The translations under genes and the position numbers were made by a program. The notes under the pieces are model-generated. The model was not told the origin of the DNA. It did no database searches and saw only the letters and a list, made by a program, of their open reading frames with translations. This document shows positions 6,623 to 14,933 of a stretch of DNA of 18,564 nucleotides, piece after piece. The stretch comes from an uncultured Kiritimatiellota bacterium (GTDB taxonomy: Bacteria > Verrucomicrobiota > Kiritimatiellia > RFP12 > UBA1067), in NCBI GenBank assembly GCA_934654805.1, contig CAKUGW010000055.1, forward strand, positions 1 to 18,564. The letters run 5' to 3'. Positions within the stretch are counted from its first letter, which is position 1, and each line of letters starts with the position of its first letter.

Positions 6623-7678
6623 ATGACGCGTGTTGCGTTGGATGCGATGGGCGGCGACTACGCGCCCGAACAGGTCGTGATTGGGGCCGTCGAGGCGGCG
6701 GCCGGCGTGCCGGACGTGAAGATCCTGCTCGTCGGGCAGCTCGCCCCGATTCAGGCGGAGCTTGACAAGCTGCCGCCGAAGCTGAAGGCGACGGCCCAGC
6801 AGGCGATCGAGAAGGGGCGCCTGGAGATCGTCCACGCGCCCGACGTCGCCGAGATGGACGAGACGCCGGTCGATGCCGTCCGCCGGAAGCGCGACTGCTC
6901 GATCAACGTCGCGATGCGGCTCGTGAAGGAGGGCCGCGCCGACGCCTTCGTGTCGGCGGGGAACTCCGGCGCGGTCGCGACGAGCGCGATCCTGACGCTG
7001 GGGCGCATCCCCGGCGTGAAGCGTCCCGCGATCGCGACGGTGCTGCCGAACCGCAACCCGAAGCGCCCGCTCATGCTGCTTGACGCCGGCGCGAACATGG
7101 ACTGCCACCCCGAGTGGCTGGTGCAGTTCGCGATCATGGGCAACGCCTACTCGAAGGCGGTGCTGAAGCGCGGCACGCCGGCGGTCGGCCTCATCTCCAT
7201 CGGCACCGAGGACTGCAAGGGCAACGAGATGACGAAGCAGACCTTCCCCCTCCTCAAGGAGGTGAAGGACCTCAACTTCGTCGGCAACATCGAGGGCAAG
7301 GACCTCTACAAGGGCCACATCGACGTCGCCGTCTGCGACGGCTTCGTCGGGAACGTGGTGCTGAAGACGACCGAGTCGATCGCGAAGGCGATCGGCTACT
7401 GGCTGAAGAAGGAGTGCTTCAAGGGGCCGCTCAGGTTCCTCGGCGCGCTTCTCCTGAAGGGGGCGTTCCACTCGCTCAAGGAGCAGCTCGACCCGGAGAT
7501 CTACGGCGGCGCGCCGCTCCTCGGCGTGCCGGGAGCCGTGATCATCACGCACGGCAGCTCCTCCCACAAGGCCATCTACTACGCCGTAAAAGCCGGCGTC
7601 GCTGCGGCGACCAACGACGTGTCCGGGCTCATCGCAAAGGCGATCGCCGACCACGCCGAGGATCAGAAGCAGAAATGA
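6623..7678 (+). CDS. plsX: Phosphate acyltransferase PlsX
   Basis: PlsX converts acyl-ACP and phosphate to acyl-phosphate, the donor used by PlsY in the first step of phosphatidic acid synthesis. It is a peripheral membrane/cytosolic enzyme. The 351-residue protein shows the family landmarks ALDAMGGDYAPE at the N-terminus, INVAMRLVKEGRADAFVSAGNSGA, LMLLDAGANMDC, LISIGTEDCKGNE, and VAVCDGFVGNVVLKTTE. Length is normal. The ATG at 6623 lies eight bases after AGGAGG. The stop overlaps the leuS ATG by four bases (ATGA, 7675-7678). The operon context (rpmF upstream) is typical; linkage to leuS instead of fabH is less usual. Confidence 0.96.
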   Translation: MTRVALDAMGGDYAPEQVVIGAVEAAAGVPDVKILLVGQLAPIQAELDKLPPKLKATAQQAIEKGRLEIVHAPDVAEMDETPVDAVRRKRDCSINVAMRLVKEGRADAFVSAGNSGAVATSAILTLGRIPGVKRPAIATVLPNRNPKRPLMLLDAGANMDCHPEWLVQFAIMGNAYSKAVLKRGTPAVGLISIGTEDCKGNEMTKQTFPLLKEVKDLNFVGNIEGKDLYKGHIDVAVCDGFVGNVVLKTTESIAKAIGYWLKKECFKGPLRFLGALLLKGAFHSLKEQLDPEIYGGAPLLGVPGAVIITHGSSSHKAIYYAVKAGVAAATNDVSGLIAKAIADHAEDQKQK

Positions 7679-10308
7679 GTGACTACAATTTCCCTGCCAT
7701 CGAGAAGAAGTGGCAGAAGTACTGGCTCGAGCACAAGACGTTCAAGACCGACGCGAACGGCAAGGGCGAGAAGTTCTACTGTCTCGACATGTTCCCCTAC
7801 CCGTCGGGCGCGGGGCTGCACGTCGGGCACCCGGAGGGCTACACGGCGACGGACATCCTCTGCCGCTACAAGCGCATGAAGGGCTTCAACGTCCTGCATC
7901 CGATGGGGTGGGATGCCTTCGGCCTGCCGGCCGAGCAGTACGCGGTCGAGACGGGGACGCACCCCGCCGTCACGACGAAGAGGAACGTCGACCGCTTCCG
8001 CGAGCAGATCCGCGCGCTCGGCTTCTCGTACGACTGGGACCGCGAGGTCAACACGACCGACCCGAAGTACTACAGGTGGACGCAGTGGATCTTCGAGCAG
8101 CTGTACAGGAAGGGGCTCGCCTACGTCGCCGAGGTCCCCGTGAACTGGTGCCCGGCGCTCGGCACGGTGCTGGCGAACGAGGAGGTCATCGACGGCCGGT
8201 CGGAGCGCGGCAACCATCCCGTCATCCGCAAGCCGATGCGCCAGTGGATGCTGAAGATCACCGCCTACGCCGAGAAGCTGCTGGAGGGCCTGGACACGCT
8301 CGACTGGCCGGAGGGCGTGAAGGAGATGCAGCGCAACTGGATCGGCAAGTCCGAGGGCGCGCTGGTGAAGTTCGGCGTCACGAAGGACGGGGCCTCGGGC
8401 GGCCCCGCGCCCCAGCCCGCGGATGACGTCATCACCGTCTACACGACGCGCTGCGACACGCTGTTCGGGGCGACGTACATGGTGCTGTCGCCGGAGCACA
8501 GGCTCGTCGAGAAGTGGCTCGCCGACGGCACGGTCAGGAACGCCGACGCGGTGAGGGCCTACCAGAAGAAGGCCGCGTCGAAGAGCGACCTGGAGCGCAC
8601 CGAGCTCAACAAGGAGAAGACGGGCGTTCGGCTCGAGGGCGTGATGGGGCGCAACCCCGTCAACGACACGGACATCCCGATCTTCATCTCCGACTACGTG
8701 CTCGCCTCCTACGGCACGGGCGCGATCATGGCCGTGCCGGCGCACGACGAGCGCGACTTCGACTTCGCGAAGGTCTTCGGCCTGCCGATCGTGCAGGTCG
8801 TCGCCCCGGCCGATTCCGACGCGGCGAAGAACGCCTCGGCGGATCCCGTCCCGTACACGGCCGACGCGGCGTTCACCGACATCGCGACGGGCGTGATGGT
8901 CTCGTCGGGCTTCCTCACGGGGCTTTCGGTCGATGACGCGCGCAAGGCGATGGTCAAGTGGCTCGTCGAGAGGGGCGTCGGCCAGGCCAAGACGCAGTAC
9001 AAGCTGCGCGACTGGCTCTTCTCCCGCCAGCGCTACTGGGGCGAGCCGTTCCCGGTCATCCACTGGGAGGACGGCACGCAGTCGCTCGTCCCGGAGGAGG
9101 ACCTGCCGCTCACGCTCCCCGCGCTCGACGACTACAAGCCGACCGGGACGGGCGAGCCGCCGCTGGCGAAGGCGACGGACTGGGTGAACGTCATCGACCC
9201 GAAGACGGGCCGGCGGGGCACGCGCGAGACGAACACGATGCCGCAGTGGGCCGGCAGCTGCTGGTACTACCTCCGCTACATCGACCCGCACAACGACAAG
9301 GCGTTCTGCGATCCCGGCCTGCTGAAGAAGTGGCTGCCGGTCGACCTCTACGTCGGCGGCGCGGAGCACGCGGTGCTGCACCTCCTCTACGCGCGCTTCT
9401 GGCACAAGGTGCTGTTCGACCTCGGGCTCGTCCCGACGCCGGAGCCGTTCCAGCGGCTCGTCAACCAGGGCATGATCCTCGGCATGGCGTACAAGAACGC
9501 GCGCGGCGTCCTCATCCCGATGGACAAGGTGACGTGGCAGGACGGCAAGCCGTTCGGCCCGAAGAACTGGGGGCTGGACGGCGCGGACCTCTCCGCGCTC
9601 GAGCCCCTGGCCGAGTTCCCGGCGAAGATGTCGAAGTCCCTGAAGAACGTCGTCAACCCCGATGACGTCATCCGCGACTACGGCGCGGACTCGTTGCGCC
9701 TCTACGAGATGTTCATGGGGCCGCTGCAGGTCGTCAAGCCGTGGCAGACGTCGGGCGTGAAGGGCGTCCACAACTTCCTCAAGCGCGCGAACCGGCTCGT
9801 CACCGAGACGAAGGCCGCGGCGCGTCCGCTCACCAAGGCCGAGGCGAAGACGCTCGCGACGATGGTGAAGAAGGTCGGCGAGGACCTGGAGGCGCTCGCG
9901 TTCAACACGGGCATCTCCGCGATGATGGTCTTCCTCAACGAGGCGGAGAGCGAGGCGAAGGCGGGTGACCTGCCCCGGGAGATGCTCGAGAAGTTTGTCC
10001 TGTGCCTCTCGCCGTATGCGCCGCACCTGGGCGAAGAGCTCTGGCAGTTCCTCGGCCACGCGGACACGCTCGCCTACGAGCCGTGGCCGGCGTTCGACGC
10101 CGCCGCGCTCGTCGAGGACGAGATCGAGATCCCGGTGCAGGTCCTCGGCAAGCTGCGCGGCCGCGTGCGCATCCCGGTCGCGGCGACGCCCGCCGAGATG
10201 GAGGCGGCGGCGAAGGCGAACGCCGACGTCGCGCGCTTCCTCGACGGCAAGACGGTCGTGAAGGTCGTGACCGTGCCGAAGCGCCTGGTCAACTTCGTCG
10301 TGAGGTAG
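7675..10308 (+). CDS. leuS: Leucyl-tRNA synthetase
   Basis: This 877-residue class I synthetase charges tRNA-Leu. The HIGH-type motif is HVGH (residues 49-52) in FPYPSGAGLHVGHPEGYT, and KMSKS is at 651-655. The CP1 editing domain is present, with TTRCDTLFGATYMVLSPEH and GTGAIMAVPAHDERD. The C-terminal anticodon and small terminal domains (QVLGKLRGRVRIPV) complete the usual length (about 800-880). In the connective loop, NWCPALGTVLANEEV is followed by GRSERGNHPV where the E. coli enzyme has zinc-binding cysteines, a variant I associate with Bacteroidota-like and PVC enzymes. The start overlaps the plsX stop and has only a weak ribosome-binding site, so coupling is likely. Confidence 0.97.
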   Translation: MSDYNFPAIEKKWQKYWLEHKTFKTDANGKGEKFYCLDMFPYPSGAGLHVGHPEGYTATDILCRYKRMKGFNVLHPMGWDAFGLPAEQYAVETGTHPAVTTKRNVDRFREQIRALGFSYDWDREVNTTDPKYYRWTQWIFEQLYRKGLAYVAEVPVNWCPALGTVLANEEVIDGRSERGNHPVIRKPMRQWMLKITAYAEKLLEGLDTLDWPEGVKEMQRNWIGKSEGALVKFGVTKDGASGGPAPQPADDVITVYTTRCDTLFGATYMVLSPEHRLVEKWLADGTVRNADAVRAYQKKAASKSDLERTELNKEKTGVRLEGVMGRNPVNDTDIPIFISDYVLASYGTGAIMAVPAHDERDFDFAKVFGLPIVQVVAPADSDAAKNASADPVPYTADAAFTDIATGVMVSSGFLTGLSVDDARKAMVKWLVERGVGQAKTQYKLRDWLFSRQRYWGEPFPVIHWEDGTQSLVPEEDLPLTLPALDDYKPTGTGEPPLAKATDWVNVIDPKTGRRGTRETNTMPQWAGSCWYYLRYIDPHNDKAFCDPGLLKKWLPVDLYVGGAEHAVLHLLYARFWHKVLFDLGLVPTPEPFQRLVNQGMILGMAYKNARGVLIPMDKVTWQDGKPFGPKNWGLDGADLSALEPLAEFPAKMSKSLKNVVNPDDVIRDYGADSLRLYEMFMGPLQVVKPWQTSGVKGVHNFLKRANRLVTETKAAARPLTKAEAKTLATMVKKVGEDLEALAFNTGISAMMVFLNEAESEAKAGDLPREMLEKFVLCLSPYAPHLGEELWQFLGHADTLAYEPWPAFDAAALVEDEIEIPVQVLGKLRGRVRIPVAATPAEMEAAAKANADVARFLDGKTVVKVVTVPKRLVNFVVR

Positions 10309-10311
10309 TCC

Positions 10312-11388
10312 GTGGGCTATTGTGACATCTCGCTGTGGCTGTCGATCGCGTTCATGGTCGCCGGCCTTGTCGCGCTCGCCTGGTCGAGCGACGTCTTCGT
10401 GGACGGCTCTGCCGTGCTGGCGAAGGCGCTCGGCATCTCGCCGTTCATCATCGGCATGGTGATCATCGGCTTCGGGACGAGCGCGCCGGAGCTGTGCGTG
10501 AGCGTGATGTCCGGCCTGTCGGGCCACGCGAGCCTCTCGCTTGGCAACGCCTACGGCAGCTGCACGTTCAACATCGCGGTCATCCTCGGCGTCTCGGCCC
10601 TCGTCCTGCCGCTTGTCACGAAGCCGGCCATCACGTTCGTCGCGGGGCCGGGGCTCGCGGCGATCACGCTGTTCTCCTGGCTGCTCCTGCACAACGGCTC
10701 GTGTTCGCGCGCCGAGGCGGGCGCGCTGCTGGCGGCGTTTGCCATTCTCCTGCCGCTCTACTGCTGGTTCGACCAGAAGACGAAGGGAAAGGAAGAGGGG
10801 AAAAGGGAGAGGGAAGAAGGAAGAGGGAAGAAGGAGGAGGGATGCGGCGAGGGCCTGGCGGCGGCTCCGCGCGCGACGGCGCGGACGCTGCTCGTGTCGC
10901 TCGTCAAGGTCGCGGTCGGGCTGGCCGTCCTGGTCGGGTCGTCGCACGTCCTCGTCTGGGGCGCGGTCGATTTCGCGAAGCATCTTGGCGTGAGCGACCT
11001 CGTGATCGGGCTCACGATCGTCGCGGCGGGGACGTCCCTGCCGGAGCTCGCGAGCGCGATCGCGTCCGCCCGGCGCGGCGAGCACGAGTTCGTGCTGGGC
11101 AACATCATCGGCTCGAACCTCTTCAACACGCTGGCCGTCGTGGGGCTCGCGACGTTCCTCTCGCCGTTCGAGGCGGCGGCGGACGGCACGCCGGCGTTCT
11201 CGCCCTACATTCTCACGCGCGACCTGCCGGTCATGGCGGCCGTCTCGCTCTCGATCATGGTCTTCGGCGTCAACTGGCGGCATCCGAAGGATCCGGGCGT
11301 CATCAACCGCCGGGAGGCCGTGGTCTGGATCCTGTCGTTCTCCGTCTACACGCTCGTCATGTTCCTGCAGGAGACGGGGCGGATCTGA
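10312..11388 (+). CDS. Na+/Ca2+ exchanger family membrane protein (YrbG-like)
   Basis: This 358-residue inner-membrane protein has the two inverted repeats of the CaCA superfamily: GFGTSAPELCVSVMSGLSG with GNAYGSCTFNIAVILG in the first half, and AAGTSLPELASAIASA with GNIIGSNLFNTLAVVG in the second. These alpha-repeats line the ion path and exchange Na+ (or H+) for Ca2+. In the first repeat the usual GSN is GSC, which could alter ion choice. The loop joining the halves holds a highly charged low-complexity stretch (about residues 158-177) encoded by a 61-base homopurine tract. The GTG start is three bases after the leuS stop and follows GAGGT. Confidence 0.88.
   Translation: MGYCDISLWLSIAFMVAGLVALAWSSDVFVDGSAVLAKALGISPFIIGMVIIGFGTSAPELCVSVMSGLSGHASLSLGNAYGSCTFNIAVILGVSALVLPLVTKPAITFVAGPGLAAITLFSWLLLHNGSCSRAEAGALLAAFAILLPLYCWFDQKTKGKEEGKREREEGRGKKEEGCGEGLAAAPRATARTLLVSLVKVAVGLAVLVGSSHVLVWGAVDFAKHLGVSDLVIGLTIVAAGTSLPELASAIASARRGEHEFVLGNIIGSNLFNTLAVVGLATFLSPFEAAADGTPAFSPYILTRDLPVMAAVSLSIMVFGVNWRHPKDPGVINRREAVVWILSFSVYTLVMFLQETGRI
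10782..10842 (+). repeat. 61-base homopurine tract
   Basis: Sixty-one consecutive purines, built from irregular GGGAA/GAAGAG units, lie within the exchanger gene and encode its Lys/Glu/Arg/Gly central loop. Similar shorter runs occur at 5872-5893 and 13674-13698. Such mirror-like homopurine DNA can expand by slippage and can form triplex structures. Confidence 0.85.
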
Positions 11389-11443
11389 CGCGGGGCCTGC
11401 GGACGTGCGAATGTCCCTGAGGGGCTGATGGAAGGGAAGGGAA

Positions 11444-12022
11444 ATGGCTGAAATCAAGTTCTTGAACGTCAAGGGCTCGTGGCGCGAGGTCGCGGACGCG
11501 GCGCGCACGACGATCCGCCGGGACGAGGGCACGGGCGAGCCGAGCGCGCGCTGGAAGAAGCGCATCCTGCTCGCCGAGCACTCGCCCATCCGCAAGCTCT
11601 GCTTCAACTGGAAGTGGATCGACCTGCCCTACTGGGTGTCCGTCCATCTCGTGCGGCACAAGTTCGGCATCGAGCACTTCGTCTCGACGCAGCGCTCCGA
11701 CCGCACGGGGCAGGATCGCGCGGGCGCGCGGCAGGACGCGCCGGTGATGCACGAGTGCTTCGCGAACGCGCAGGCCGTGCTGTTCATCTCGCGCCGCCGC
11801 CTCTGCGGGCAGGCGAGCCCCGAGACGCGCGCGGCGTGGCGACTGGTCGTGGACGCGATCGCCGAGAAGGAGCCGGAAGTCGCGGCCTGCTGCGTGCCGG
11901 AGTGCGTCTATCGCGGGTTCTGTCCCGAATTCAGGCCCTGCGGCTTCTGCGGCACCCCGGCGTACGAGAAGGCGCTCGCGCAGTACCGCGCCGTCCCCCC
12001 GCCCCCGGCGAAGCCGACGTGA
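11444..12022 (+). CDS. ThyX-like protein (flavin-dependent thymidylate synthase superfamily, divergent)
   Basis: This is a 192-residue cytosolic protein. Residues 71-81 read RHKFGIEHFVS, matching the ThyX motif RHRX7S except for Arg-to-Lys at position 73. It continues STQRSDRTG, then NAQAVLFISRRRLCGQASPETRAAW and PECVYRGFCPEFRPCG. I recall relatives in Firmicutes and phages annotated as FAD-dependent thymidylate synthase, but the conserved cysteine-rich C-terminus (Cys149, 150, 154, 160, 166, 169) is not a feature of standard ThyX. Whether it makes dTMP is therefore uncertain. The ATG follows GGAAGGGAAGGGAA. The stop overlaps the U32 gene by four bases, which suggests a shared role, perhaps nucleotide or RNA modification. 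Confidence 0.7.
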   Translation: MAEIKFLNVKGSWREVADAARTTIRRDEGTGEPSARWKKRILLAEHSPIRKLCFNWKWIDLPYWVSVHLVRHKFGIEHFVSTQRSDRTGQDRAGARQDAPVMHECFANAQAVLFISRRRLCGQASPETRAAWRLVVDAIAEKEPEVAACCVPECVYRGFCPEFRPCGFCGTPAYEKALAQYRAVPPPPAKPT

Positions 12023-13263
12023 AGAAGCCGGAGATCTTGGCCCCGGCGGGGGACTTCACCTGCCTGCAGGCCGCGCTGGACGCGGGGGCCGATGCCGTCT
12101 ACTTCGGCCTCGGCACGTTCAACATGCGCGCACGGAGCGGCGTCAACTTCAAGGAGGACGACCTGCCCGAAATCGCGCGGCGGTGTGGGCGCGTCAAGCG
12201 CTACCTGACGCTCAACGCCATCATGTTCGAGGGCGAGATCGACTCGGTCGAGCGCACGATTGTCGCGGCGAAGCCGTATGTGGACGCTTTCATCGTCTCC
12301 GACTGGGGCGTCATCGCGCTTTGCCGCAAGCACGGCGTTCCGTTCCACGTCTCGACGCAGATGTCGACCGCCAACTCGGAGGCCGTGCGCTTCCTCGTGG
12401 CGCAGGGCGCGACGCGCGTCGTCCTCGCCCGCGAATGCACGCTGCGCGAAGTCGCAGCGATCCATGCGAAGGTGGACGTCGAACTCGAATGTTTCGTGCA
12501 TGGCGCGCAGTGCGTCGCCGAGTCGGGGCGCTGCTTCATGAGCCACGCCGTCTTCGGCAAGAGCGCGTGTCGCGGCGAATGCGTCCAGCCGTGCCGCCGC
12601 CGCTTCGAGGTGCGCGCGGTCGACCTCTATGAGGACGCGCAGGGCGCGCCCGTGCATGAGGGCAAGGCGGCGTTTGTCGTCGAGCCGCACACGGTGCTGT
12701 CGGCGCGCGACCTCTGCTCGCTGGGCTTCGTCGACCGGCTGATGGAAGCCGGCATCGCGTCCTTCAAGATCGAGGGCCGCGCGCGCAACGCGAACTACGT
12801 GAAGACGGTCGTCGCGGCCTATCGGCGGGCGGTGGACGCCGTGGCGGCGGGGGCGTACACGCCCGCGCTCGTCGCGGAGCTGACGGAATCGGTGAAGACG
12901 GTCTTCCACCGCGAGTTCGCGGACGGCCTCTACTTCGGGCGGCCCGGCGTCGACCAGTTCACGGACAGCGAGGACTCGCGGGCGACGACGGTGAAGCGCC
13001 ACGTCGGCATCGTCATCGACTACTTCCGCGAGGCCGGCGTCGCGCAGGTGAAGGTCCAGGACCACGCGATCCGCCCCGGCGACGCGATCCAGATCCACGG
13101 CCCGACGACGGGCGTGCAGGAGCTTGTCGTCGGCGAGCTCCGCCGCGACGAGGAACGGCCGTCCGTCGGCGAGAAGGGCACGTGGGTCACGTTCCGCGCG
13201 CCGCGCTGCCGCGTCGGCGACAAGGTCTTCTACGTCGAGGGCACGCGCCGCGCGACCGCCTGA
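12019..13263 (+). CDS. U32 peptidase-family protein (TrhP/YegQ-like)
   Basis: This 414-residue protein opens with EILAPAGDFTCLQAALDAGADAVYFG, the U32 signature. It has the core HGAQC (Cys165), SGRC (Cys172), then Cys184, Cys188 and Cys192 in CRGECVQPCRRRF. It ends with a small beta-domain (HVGIVIDYF, IRPGDAIQIHG, GDKVFYVEG). U32 members such as TrhP, RlhA and UbiU/V are now known as Fe-S proteins acting in tRNA, rRNA or ubiquinone hydroxylation, and peptidase activity is doubtful. Overall layout is nearest TrhP (5-hydroxyuridine in tRNA), but a partner-specific role is possible. The GTG start overlaps the ThyX-like stop (GTGA) and has no ribosome-binding site of its own. Confidence 0.85.
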   Translation: MKKPEILAPAGDFTCLQAALDAGADAVYFGLGTFNMRARSGVNFKEDDLPEIARRCGRVKRYLTLNAIMFEGEIDSVERTIVAAKPYVDAFIVSDWGVIALCRKHGVPFHVSTQMSTANSEAVRFLVAQGATRVVLARECTLREVAAIHAKVDVELECFVHGAQCVAESGRCFMSHAVFGKSACRGECVQPCRRRFEVRAVDLYEDAQGAPVHEGKAAFVVEPHTVLSARDLCSLGFVDRLMEAGIASFKIEGRARNANYVKTVVAAYRRAVDAVAAGAYTPALVAELTESVKTVFHREFADGLYFGRPGVDQFTDSEDSRATTVKRHVGIVIDYFREAGVAQVKVQDHAIRPGDAIQIHGPTTGVQELVVGELRRDEERPSVGEKGTWVTFRAPRCRVGDKVFYVEGTRRATA

Positions 13264-13434
13264 CGCCGTGACCGGTTCGGGTGAATCGGCAGTGTCGCGC
13301 GGCGGGCGGACTGCCGCAAGGCCGCATGGCACGATCAGGACGTGTGCCGAAGCACGGAAGGGAAGGCAGACTGGCCTGCAGACAGGGTTTTGGGGCGTCG
13401 GCGTGAACGGCTGGTGATGTGATCGTGATGAATG

Positions 13435-13443
13435 TGGTATAAT
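13435..13443 (+). promoter_or_regulatory. Extended -10 promoter (TGGTATAAT) for M20 gene
   Basis: A perfect extended -10 element is followed by GTCCGCC, with no convincing -35. It lies at the end of a 171-base gap after the U32 gene in which I see no gene and no clear terminator. Transcription would begin near 13450, which rules out the in-frame ATG at 13442 as a start. Confidence 0.75.
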
Positions 13444-13495
13444 GTCCGCCTCATATGAGAGACAAAGCGGAACACCCCAATGGCAGATGGAGACT

Positions 13496-14908
13496 ATGAA
13501 CGCAGAGACAGGCGACTGGCTGAACTCAAACGACTCGAAGGACTACTTCGCGCTCTTGAAAATGCCCACGGTCGGCGCGGAGCCGCTGCACCTGCGCGAC
13601 TGCATCCAGGCCGCGACGTGGTTGAAGAGATGGCTCAAAGGGATCGGGGCTGAGGCGGAGCTGTGCGTTCCGCAGGGAAGAGGGGAAAAGGAAGAAGGCA
13701 GAAGTGCGGAGATTCCGCCTGTTCCCGTCGTTTATGGCGAGCTGAAGGGCGACGCGGGCGCGACGACGGTGCTCGTCTACGGGCACTACGACGTCCAGCC
13801 GCCGGATCCGCTCGACCTCTGGGAGACGCCGCCGTTCGAGCCGACGCTGAAGGACGGCCGCGTCTACTGCCGTGGCGCGCAGGACGACAAGGGCCAGTTC
13901 TTCGCGTTCCTCTGCGGCGTGCGGGAACTGGTCGAGGCGGCTCCGGCGCGGCGGCTGCCGATCAACGTCAAGTTCCTGCTTGAAGGGCAGGAGGAGTCCG
14001 GCTCGGGCACGCTCTTTCGCCTGCTGGAGGATCCGCATTTCCGCAAGCGGCTTGCGGCGGACGTGCTGCTCGTCTCGGACACGGGGGCGGCGGCCGACCT
14101 GCGCCCCGCCATCGTCGCGGGGCTGCGCGGCGTCTGCCACTTCACGGTGAAGCTGACGGCGGCGAACCGCGACCTCCACTCCGGCGAATACGGCGGGCTC
14201 GCGCCGAACGCGGCGCAGGGCATGGCCGAGCTGATCGCGTCCCTGCACAATCCCGACGGGTCGATCGCCGTCGCCGGGTTCCGCGAGGGCGTCGAGCCGC
14301 CGACGCACGAGGAGCTGGCGGCGGCCGAGGCGGGGTTCGCGACGGAGGAGCAGCTGAAGGCCGACATCGGCACCGAGCCGTGCGGCGGACAGCGCGGCAA
14401 GACGGCCGTCCAGCGCAACGGCTTCGAGCCGACGATCGAGGTGAACGGCCTCCATTCCGGCTACGGCGGGCCCGGCTCGAAGACGGTCATCCCCTGCGAG
14501 GCGGTCGCCAAGCTCTCGATGCGGCTCGTGCCGGGGCAGCGTCCCGCCGCGTGCTACGACGCCGTGCGGACGCACCTGAAGGACCGGTGCCCGAAGGGCA
14601 TGGCCGTCTCGTTCCCCGAAGACAGCGGGCTCTCCGCCGCGCTGCGCCTGCCGCTCGCCTCGCCGCTGTTCCGCCTGGCGGAGGACGTCCTGACGGAGAT
14701 GGACCCGCGCGGGCCGGTCTTCCTCTGGGACGGCGCGTCGATTCCCGTCGTCGCCGCGCTCAAGGAGGCGTCCGGGGCGGCGCCGCTCCTGGTCGGGTGG
14801 GGCCAGCCCGACGACCGCATCCACGCGCCGAACGAGAGCTATTCGCTCCTCCAGTTCGCGAAGGCGAAGGCGTGGGCGCGGCGCATCCTCTCGGCGTTTT
14901 TGGTATAA
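13496..14908 (+). CDS. M20-family metallopeptidase (dipeptidase type)
   Basis: This 470-residue protein is a probable cytosolic dipeptidase/aminoacyl hydrolase with two zinc ions. Catalytic motifs are visible: YGHYDVQP (His97, Asp99), RGAQDDKGQ (Asp130), EGQEESGSG (Glu166/167), SDTG, and near the end DDRIHAPNE with the last histidine ligand. The lid region carries LHSGYGGPGSKTVIP. The start is set at ATG 13496 because the promoter excludes 13442; ATG 13487 is also possible, and the GGAG before 13496 is only three bases away. Residues 61-72 (GRGEKEEGRSAE) are a charged insert encoded by a 25-base purine run in a loop that is normally short. The stop codon TAA is part of the next promoter's -10 box. 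Confidence 0.9.
   Translation: MNAETGDWLNSNDSKDYFALLKMPTVGAEPLHLRDCIQAATWLKRWLKGIGAEAELCVPQGRGEKEEGRSAEIPPVPVVYGELKGDAGATTVLVYGHYDVQPPDPLDLWETPPFEPTLKDGRVYCRGAQDDKGQFFAFLCGVRELVEAAPARRLPINVKFLLEGQEESGSGTLFRLLEDPHFRKRLAADVLLVSDTGAAADLRPAIVAGLRGVCHFTVKLTAANRDLHSGEYGGLAPNAAQGMAELIASLHNPDGSIAVAGFREGVEPPTHEELAAAEAGFATEEQLKADIGTEPCGGQRGKTAVQRNGFEPTIEVNGLHSGYGGPGSKTVIPCEAVAKLSMRLVPGQRPAACYDAVRTHLKDRCPKGMAVSFPEDSGLSAALRLPLASPLFRLAEDVLTEMDPRGPVFLWDGASIPVVAALKEASGAAPLLVGWGQPDDRIHAPNESYSLLQFAKAKAWARRILSAFLV
13674..13698 (+). repeat. 25-base homopurine tract
   Basis: A run of 25 purines resembling the long tract at 10782-10842 encodes the charged insert in the M20 peptidase. Flanking codons on each side resume the conserved alignment (EAELCVP before, PVPVVYGE after). 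Confidence 0.8.
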
Positions 14909-14909
14909 T
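14901..14909 (+). promoter_or_regulatory. Extended -10 promoter (TGGTATAAT) for gpmI
   Basis: A perfect extended -10 element follows a run of T and is followed by ACGCGCC. The TAA within it is the stop codon of the M20 gene. Transcription should begin near 14916, leaving about 18 bases that hold the ribosome-binding site AAGGAGA (14923-14929). Confidence 0.8.
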
Positions 14910-14933
14910 ACGCGCCAATCTGAAGGAGATACC

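Noticed and set aside
7663..11607. Minus-strand open frame of 1,314 codons opposite leuS and neighbours
   Set aside because: The translation is Arg/Asp/His/Glu-rich without domains and runs opposite several clear genes; it is a codon-bias shadow.
13442..13444. ATG at 13442 as start of the M20 gene
   Set aside because: It lies within or next to the -10 box, upstream of any transcript start, and has no ribosome-binding site.
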